DNA of 12,456 nt from Willaertia magna (Eukaryota > Heterolobosea > Eutetramitea > Acrasida > Naegleriidae). Where the stretch lies: contig CADWAF010000044.1 in the NCBI GenBank assembly GCA_902984215.1, positions 1 through 12,456 on the forward strand, read 5' to 3'. How positions within the stretch are numbered: the stretch's first letter is position 1; each line of letters opens with the position of its first letter. Made by a program: the position numbers and the translations under genes. This document shows, piece by piece, positions 6,622-12,456 of the stretch. The notes beneath the pieces were generated by a model that was given only the letters and a program-made list of their open reading frames with translations, searched no databases and was not told the origin of the DNA.

Positions 6622-9600
6622 TTACAATTCATAAAAATCTACAGTTGTTTTACGTTTCTTTTTTGTTGGTTTCTGAATGGTAGACATGGTCGAAGTACTT
6701 GCAACTGGTAAGGTTGGAAATGTAATCTCACTATTTTCCTCGTTTTGAGTTTGTTGTTTCGATTCTTTTATTTCTTCTTCTTCTTGTCCCTTACCAATTA
6801 TTTCTTTGTTATTTAATAATTTATTTGTAAACAATTCATCGTCATAAATCAAAAAACCGTAAGCTGGCAATTTAGATGGTGGTATCCTTTTTAACTCATC
6901 TCTGTTAGTAAATGGAATAATTGGCGTTAATATCTTTGTAATATCCATGTGACCATTAGTTTTATATTGTTCTTTACTTTTTTCATTTAACTGTTCCCTC
7001 GTTAATGTCATGTTTGAAGAATTTGACGAAAAACATTTTTCGAAAGGTTCAATCTCTACCTTTTCAATTTCCGTTACTAAAATTGGTGGTGATATTACAT
7101 CGTGGTGGAATTGTTGGTTAACTCTTTCATTTACAACAATATCTTCCTCAATTATTGTTGTTGTTGTTGGATACATGTAATTATCAAATCCTCCAATTGC
7201 ATTTTCATCCAATCCAATCATGTCACTACCATCATTAATAGGTCTATTATTTACAATTTCCTCTTCCAACGATTGTCTTTCCATAATATTTAAATTCTCC
7301 AATAATTCTTCATCGTTATCTTGAATAGCTCTCAAACAATTAATAAATAACTCTGTTCTCTAAAAAGCAAGCTCTAGTCAACACAATAAATAAAATACTA
7401 CTTACATCAGAATGCCTCAATTGATACACAGGTGTAGTTAAAGCCTGACTATTTCTCCACATTGTACTTTTCGATAAATTACCAACAATTTTCCCAATCT
7501 CAAACTCATCATCATCTTCTAAAATGTCACTATAATGTGATCTTAAATACATTTCTTCTGATTGAGTTAAAATCTTTTGATTAAATTTAGTTTGTTTCCT
7601 CTTCTTTGGTGGAGAAAAACTATTTTGTAAAGGTTTTACTTGAATATTTTCTCTAACAACTTTTGGGATAACATCATCTGGAATCATACGCATTGAATTC
7701 TCAAAGAAATTTACTTCACCATGTGCGTTGGAAGAAACACGTTTCATTGACTCAAATAGTTCTCTTTTTTGTCGTTGTGACGTTTCATAAGCAGCTTGTT
7801 CTGTTCCTTCAGAAAGCAAAACGACAACTTTACCTTTTCTTTTTCTTCCAGTTCTACCGATCCTTTGGATTAATCTAGTTGGCGAGCTAACAGAATCATC
7901 TGTTTAAAAGATTGATTATTAATTGTAAAAAATTTATATTGAGTATCAGCGATTAATGGTTGTTGAATAAATAAAAAAGAGAAGAAATAGAAAGCTACTT
8001 ACAACAAACGATTAAATCTGTCTCTCCAATATCTAAACCTTCCTCACCTACTTGTGTAGCTACTAATACATTATATTTACCAGTTCTAAATCCTTGAATT
8101 ACATTCTTTTGTTCTTTTTGTGAAAACCCTTTATTTTGTCCCTTGTCCTTACTTGCCTGACCAATAAACGGTGTTGCTTTTACAATCGTTGTATGTTTTG
8201 ATAACACTTTCACAATAATATCAACAGTTTTTCTATAGCCAACAAAAACTACAGCTTTTGTGTCTTGATGCGTTAGTTTTGTGAAATGTTCTAATATCAC
8301 TTCTTCCAAGCGTTTTAATTTTGGATGTAAATATCCCTTTTCAACAAAAGTTTCAGCAGTTGTTAAAATTGTTTTAAATAATGGTTGATATGTTAATTGA
8401 TTTCTTGCTCTTTCGTCAAGTATCTTTTTCTTTTTACCTTTCTTTACAACATCTGGTGGATTCATCATTTTCTTTAAAGATTCAACAAAAATTGACATAT
8501 CTTGAGCTTGTAAATAATATACAGCAGAATATAAAGAAATTAAAATTTTAAAATCACTTAATAACTTATAAATATCTGTTCTTTTTTGCATCATAACTCC
8601 TAACCATCACATTACAATATAATTTAAAGTAAAATATTAAAAACTTACGTTTCATTTGAACTTGAAGTAATCCCTTAGACATTTTAATAGGATCAACATT
8701 ATACAATACACCAGCATTAAAAAGATTTGTTAAATAAGGCGTCACTAACTTGAAAAATTGATCTAAAATAGTAGTAGTAATTAATTAAAATAAAAGAAAC
8801 ATATTATTCTACCTACGTTCTAAAGAAACAACATGTTGATCTCTTTTTGAAATAACTAACTGAATTTCTCTTTCGTGAATATAAGGTTTCACATCTTTAT
8901 CATCTTCATCCCTTACTTCCATATGAGAAATCCTCAAATTTGTAATAACTTGTTGAATCATTGAATGATCTTTTCCTGGCGTTGCTGTCAACGCTAAAAC
9001 TCTAAAGTGATCTGATTTTGCACCAATTAATTTAGTTACAGTCACAAAACTATAATTCTTTGTGGCTTTATGAGCTTCATCTACAACTATTAATACAATC
9101 TCTTTAGCTGGACAAATCCGTTTATCCAAATCTTTTTGTACAATTTGTGGAGTACAAAAGAATACTCTTTTTTCTTTCCATAATTTCACTCTTTGCTTAC
9201 TGTTTACTTTACCTGTTAAACAAACTGTATCTTCTTCAGGTATTCCCATAATATTGTAACAAGCATTGATTTGTTGTTCAACTAGAGCAACAGTCTTGTT
9301 GTTGTTTTGATTTTGTAATTACAAATTTAAATTACAAATTTAATTATAAATTTTAAATAATTATTATCAACTTACATGTGCCATGAATATAATTTTTCCT
9401 TCTGGAAACCATCTATAAAAATTAAACATTACAACACTAGCAATTAACGTCTTGTTTTACAAAAAATAAAAAATTGTAAAATAAAAAATTAAATACCTAC
9501 TTTTCCCAAACCTGTTGGAAGACAAACTAGAGTATTTTTATATAAAGCTTCTTCACAAATTTTAAATTGATAAGTTCTTTCAGCAATATTACTTGGATAA

Positions 9601-9824
9601 ATCCAAGTTTTAACGTTATTCTTGTCAACTTGGGGAAAATCCTTTTTGTTAAATTTTAATTTCTTTAATTTTTCCTTTTTTTCTTGATTATATTGTTTTA
9701 CAGTATTTTCAATATCATCCATATCTAAATTATCTAAATCATCTAAATCTAATAGCAATCCCGAAGAAGAAGAAGTAGAAGTAGACGGCATTTGTTGTTT
9801 TTCTTCTTTCTTATTCTCTTCCAT
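6622..9824 (-). CDS. FANCM: FANCM/Mph1 family DNA helicase, seven exons
   Basis: Model: complement of 6622-7359, 7406-7899, 8003-8599, 8649-8762, 8817-9294, 9376-9450 and 9501-9824, giving 939 residues. The six introns (46, 103, 49, 54, 81 and 50 nt) have GTAAGT or GTAGGT donors and preserve frame. Superfamily 2 helicase motifs are in order: PTGLGK (103-108) with T109 across an intron, VVDEAH (203-208), TATPG (236-240), VVFVGYRK (near 447), VATQVGEEGLDIGE (510-523) and QRIGRTGR (541-548). The entry WIYPSN and the later SMRMIPDDVIPK match FANCM rather than generic helicases. The family remodels stalled replication forks and branched DNA in the nucleus. Likely nuclear signals are PPKKRKQ and, near the end, KKKRK. 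The ERCC4-type nuclease-like domain of vertebrate FANCM is absent; the length is near fungal Mph1. The N-terminus is Ser- and Asp-rich and may be disordered. Confidence 0.93.
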
Positions 9825-10106
9825 TTTTTCTAGGGTCTAATGGAATTAAGAGGAAATCTCTGTGCTTCATTATGTTCTATTGTGTTCATTGACAGTAACA
9901 ACGTTTCCGGTCTCCCTTTCATTGAAAATCAATAGCATTAAAAAAGAATAAATGAATTTAAGAAATTAGTCCATATTGTCAAGCATGCATTCTTTCTCTT
10001 TCTTTTGTTTGTTCTTTTTCTCTAAATGTTGTTGTAAAAAAAATAGCCAAGCAACAAAAATATTATTGAACTTAAAATTCAGCCATAAAATATTTTGAAT
10101 AATAAA
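9825..10106. promoter_or_regulatory. Divergent promoter region between FANCM and EBP1 genes
   Basis: The 282 bp between the two start codons must drive both genes. It is AT-rich, with some GC-richer sequence around 9840-9930. I see no TATA box or recognised factor site. EBP1 begins in a favourable A-rich context (aataaaATG), typical of AT-rich protists. Confidence 0.5.
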
Positions 10107-11295
10107 ATGTCTTCTCAAAAACCAGTAGAACAAGTACCAACAGAACAAAAAGAAGTTGATGAAACAATTGATAATCCTGAAGTTGCTAATAAATATAAAT
10201 TAGGTGCATCTATTGTTGAAGGTTAGTAAATATTTCATTTGAAAATTTTTTTAGGCTAAAAACTTTTTAGAGGCAATTAAATTAATTGCTCAAAACTTAA
10301 AGGTTGGTGCTAAAGTTCAAGACCTCTGTGCTTTAGGTGATAAATTCTTATTAGAAAGAACATCTAGTTTATTCAAGAAGAATAAGGAAATGAAGAAAGG
10401 TATTGCATTCCCAACCTGTATTAACGTTAACGAAATTGTTTGTCATTGTTCACCAATTCCAAATACTACTGAAGGAAACGTTACTCTTAAAGAAAATGAT
10501 GTTGTTAGAGTAGACTTGGGTGTTCATGTTGATGGTTATCCTTCACTCGGAGCTCAAACCTTTGTTTTATCTAATAATGCTGTAACTGGAAGAGAAGCAG
10601 ACTGTCTTGCAGCAGTTCAACAAGGAATGGATGTTGCATTACGTTTGGTAAAACCAGGAAACACTAATACTCAACTTATGGCTGCATTAGAAAAAGTCGC
10701 AGAAACTTATGGTGTTAAATGGTGTCAAGGAGTTTTATCTCACGAAATTAAGAGAGATGTTATTGACGGAAATAATGTTATTTTATTACATCCAACCCCA
10801 GAACAAACTGTTGAAGAATTTACTTTCACTGAAAATCAAGTATTTTGTTTAGATTTAGTTGCAACTACCGAATCAGAAGGAAAATTAAAGGAATCCACTG
10901 CAAGAACTACAGTATATAAAAGAGACCCAACAGTTGTTGTTGATTTAAAGGTTAATGCATCCCGTAAAACATATCATGAAGTTAGTGAAAACTTTGGTGC
11001 ATTAGCATTCTCTATTAATAACTTAGATCAAAAGACTGGTAGAATTGGTATTTTAGAATTAGTAAACACTCGTATGGTTGAACCATTCCCTGTTTTAAGT
11101 GTAAAGAAAGGTGAATTTGTTGCTCAACTTAAATCAACTGTTTTAATCACTAAGAAACAAGTACAAAGACTTACTGGTACACCAATTCAAGCATACAAAT
11201 CCGATAAATCTTTACAAGATGAAGAATTAGTTAAATTATTGAAGACATCATTGAAAATTGAAAAGAAGGAAGCAACAATGGATGTTACTGAGTAA
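10107..11295 (+). CDS. PA2G4: EBP1/PA2G4 homologue, methionine aminopeptidase fold without activity
   Basis: Two exons, 10107-10221 and 10271-11295, encode 379 residues. The 49-nt intron (GTTAGT...TTTTAG, phase 1) restores KYKLGASIVEEAIKLI. Diagnostic matches to the PA2G4 (EBP1) family include KKGIAFPT (80-87), RVDLGVHVDGY (118-128), ALRLVKPGN, SHEIKRDVIDG, TTVYKRDP and GEFVAQLKSTVL. The fold is that of type 2 methionine aminopeptidase, but the second metal-binding Asp is replaced (about L131, in the YPSLGAQ stretch), so catalysis is not expected, as in animal EBP1. In other eukaryotes the protein binds ribosomes and RNA and affects growth. The protein ends soon after LKTSLKIEKKEATMDVTE and lacks the long Lys-rich C-terminal tail of the human form. 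The stop codon overlaps an AATAAA at 11295-11300. Confidence 0.93.
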
Positions 11296-11310
11296 ATAAA
11301 CCAATAATTT

Positions 11311-12419
11311 TTAGTAAGTCATCTTCTGTAATTCTTGAACTTTCCTCAATAGAGAAACTGCCCACGTAATTACTGAACGAATATTTTCTACATAAATGTC
11401 TGGACTCAGTATTTCATCAGACATATCCAGCAAAAGGGTATGTTTGTTACAGTAAGGTGAACTGTACACAACAACCAAATTACAATTATTTTCAACCTGG
11501 ACTATATTTACAATTCTGCCATTCGCAAAAGAAATCTCCAACGATTTTGGGTTGTCATTCACAGCATTTACTACAGTACAAAGGTTAAAAACAAAACCAA
11601 AACCTTCAACTTACATATATCAGTACTGTTAGACATTAAAAAATCAGAAAATGCCCTTAAATCCAGGCTCTGACTTGTAGAACGTAGAACATCCTGATCT
11701 TTACTAATCAATTCAGCACTTATTATTCCAATTTCTCGCCTTACTATTTTGACAGCAATTTAGAGAATCACAATAGTATACGACTTACCTTCATATAAAA
11801 TAGGATTTATAATTGAGAGGAATGTATCCCTTAACTTTGATTGAAATACTTCAGGGTCTATTCTATAATTAAATTCTTCAGTTTTTTCCTCTTCCAAAGG
11901 AAGACCATTAAATTTCATTCGAGAAAAAGAAAAATCCCTCATCCAATACTTTGTTAAACTAGGAAATATTCTTTGTCCATGCAACGCATCTCCCACTAAT
12001 CCTTTTGTAGGGGTGGCAATAGTTGAGTTTTTAGGTGTGGTTGGAACAACAATAGAGGCAGATTTCGCCAATAGATCATTAGAGCTATTGCGATTATTTA
12101 CACGTTCCATAGATTTACAAGTTTCCTCAATATATTTTTGAAGTGTTTGGGATGCTATCAGTTTAGAGAATTCAAATCCTACATCACTATCTGTTATTAT
12201 AGCACAAAAGAGTTTTCGCAAACCATCATTTACAAGAGTTAAGGCTAAATTTTCCATTTCAACATATTCTATAGTATGAAATAGTTCCTTCTTTCCCTTA
12301 ACTAGAACAGCAGTAAGTAAGGATGCAAGTAAATTAGCACCATTCGCTACTGGCATCATAAATTGTTTATCAAAAAGTTTTACTCCCGACTCTGTTGCAA
12401 TAATCAAATTATGAATCAT
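11311..12419 (-). CDS. Possible longin-like domain protein, three exons
   Basis: Model: complement of 11311-11570, 11615-11743 and 11789-12419, giving 339 residues. The 44- and 45-nt introns both start GTAAGT, end in TAG and are phase 1. Joining them gives a continuous frame through LYEVRREIG and TDILNAVND. The start chosen is the ATG at 12417-12419, giving MIHNLIIATESGVKLFD. This opening, the helix NGANLLASLLTAVL and the strand KLFCAIITDSDVG resemble longin-type domains such as those of FUZ or Mon1-like trafficking proteins. The final exon (FANGRIVNIVQV, then LVVVYSS) could be a second such fold. Assignment to a named family is tentative. The middle (about 125-165) is Ser/Thr/Asn/Pro-rich and probably a linker. 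A splice-acceptor-like tract (TTTTGCAATATAG) ends at 12433, so a further 5' exon outside the window is possible. Confidence 0.75.
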
Positions 12420-12456
12420 CGTATTATTAATCCTATATTGCAAAACAACAAAAAAA

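Noticed and set aside
7693..7878. Plus-strand open frame within the FANCM exon
   Set aside because: It lies opposite the helicase motif VI region, whose protein is clearly conserved; antisense shadow.
7995..8594. Separate small helicase genes instead of one FANCM gene
   Set aside because: Each frame break coincides with GT...AG sites, and splicing restores uninterrupted FANCM motifs across every junction, so it is one gene with introns and not a broken set.
9966..10148. Minus-strand open frame overlapping the EBP1 start
   Set aside because: It is a Phe/Trp-rich low-complexity translation of an AT-rich promoter and overlaps the first EBP1 exon.
1..12456. tRNA, rRNA, CRISPR array or transposase
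   Set aside because: I looked on both strands and found no cloverleaf, rRNA core, regular repeat-spacer pattern or transposase motif.

Overview
The window is AT-rich nuclear DNA from a microbial eukaryote. It carries nine short introns with GT...AG ends. There are no bacterial operon signals, and every complete gene model ends in TAA. The families present are a FANCM helicase, EBP1/PA2G4, F-box proteins, a class 3 lipase and an IRG/dynamin-like GTPase. Together with the compact layout they suggest a free-living protist, for example a heterolobosean amoeboflagellate such as Naegleria, or an amoebozoan. Family recognition alone cannot settle the lineage.

Layout. (1) Positions 1-356, minus strand: the 5' part of a secreted, cysteine-rich protein that runs off the left edge. 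(2) 630-1427, minus: a histidine-phosphatase (phosphoglycerate mutase-like) protein. (3) 1428-1819: the divergent intergenic region, which contains a decayed copy of the start of an F-box gene. (4) 1820-6611, plus: three tightly packed genes, namely a class 3 lipase with a C-terminal hydrophobic hairpin, a P-loop GTPase and an F-box protein. The gaps between them are 98 and 29 nt. The lipase and GTPase may be a single spliced gene. (5) 6622-9824, minus: a seven-exon FANCM/Mph1 helicase that I rebuilt from exons. (6) 10107-11295, plus: a two-exon EBP1/PA2G4 homologue. (7) 11311-12419, minus: a three-exon protein that may carry longin-like folds, with its 5' end close to the right edge.

The window has two characters. 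The left half (1-6611) holds intronless or nearly intronless accessory-type genes: secreted peptide, lipase, GTPase, F-box. The right half holds conserved housekeeping genes with nine introns of 44-103 nt. Convergent neighbours are packed stop to stop (10 and 15 bp), so their 3' UTRs must overlap. FANCM and EBP1 share a 282-bp divergent promoter region.

The most interesting item is the lipase/GTPase/F-box cluster. It pairs a lipid hydrolase that has a membrane-type hairpin with a GTPase, next to a possible ubiquitin-ligase adaptor. An F-box relic sits on the opposite flank. This could be a membrane-acting module, possibly duplicated, but its function is inference.
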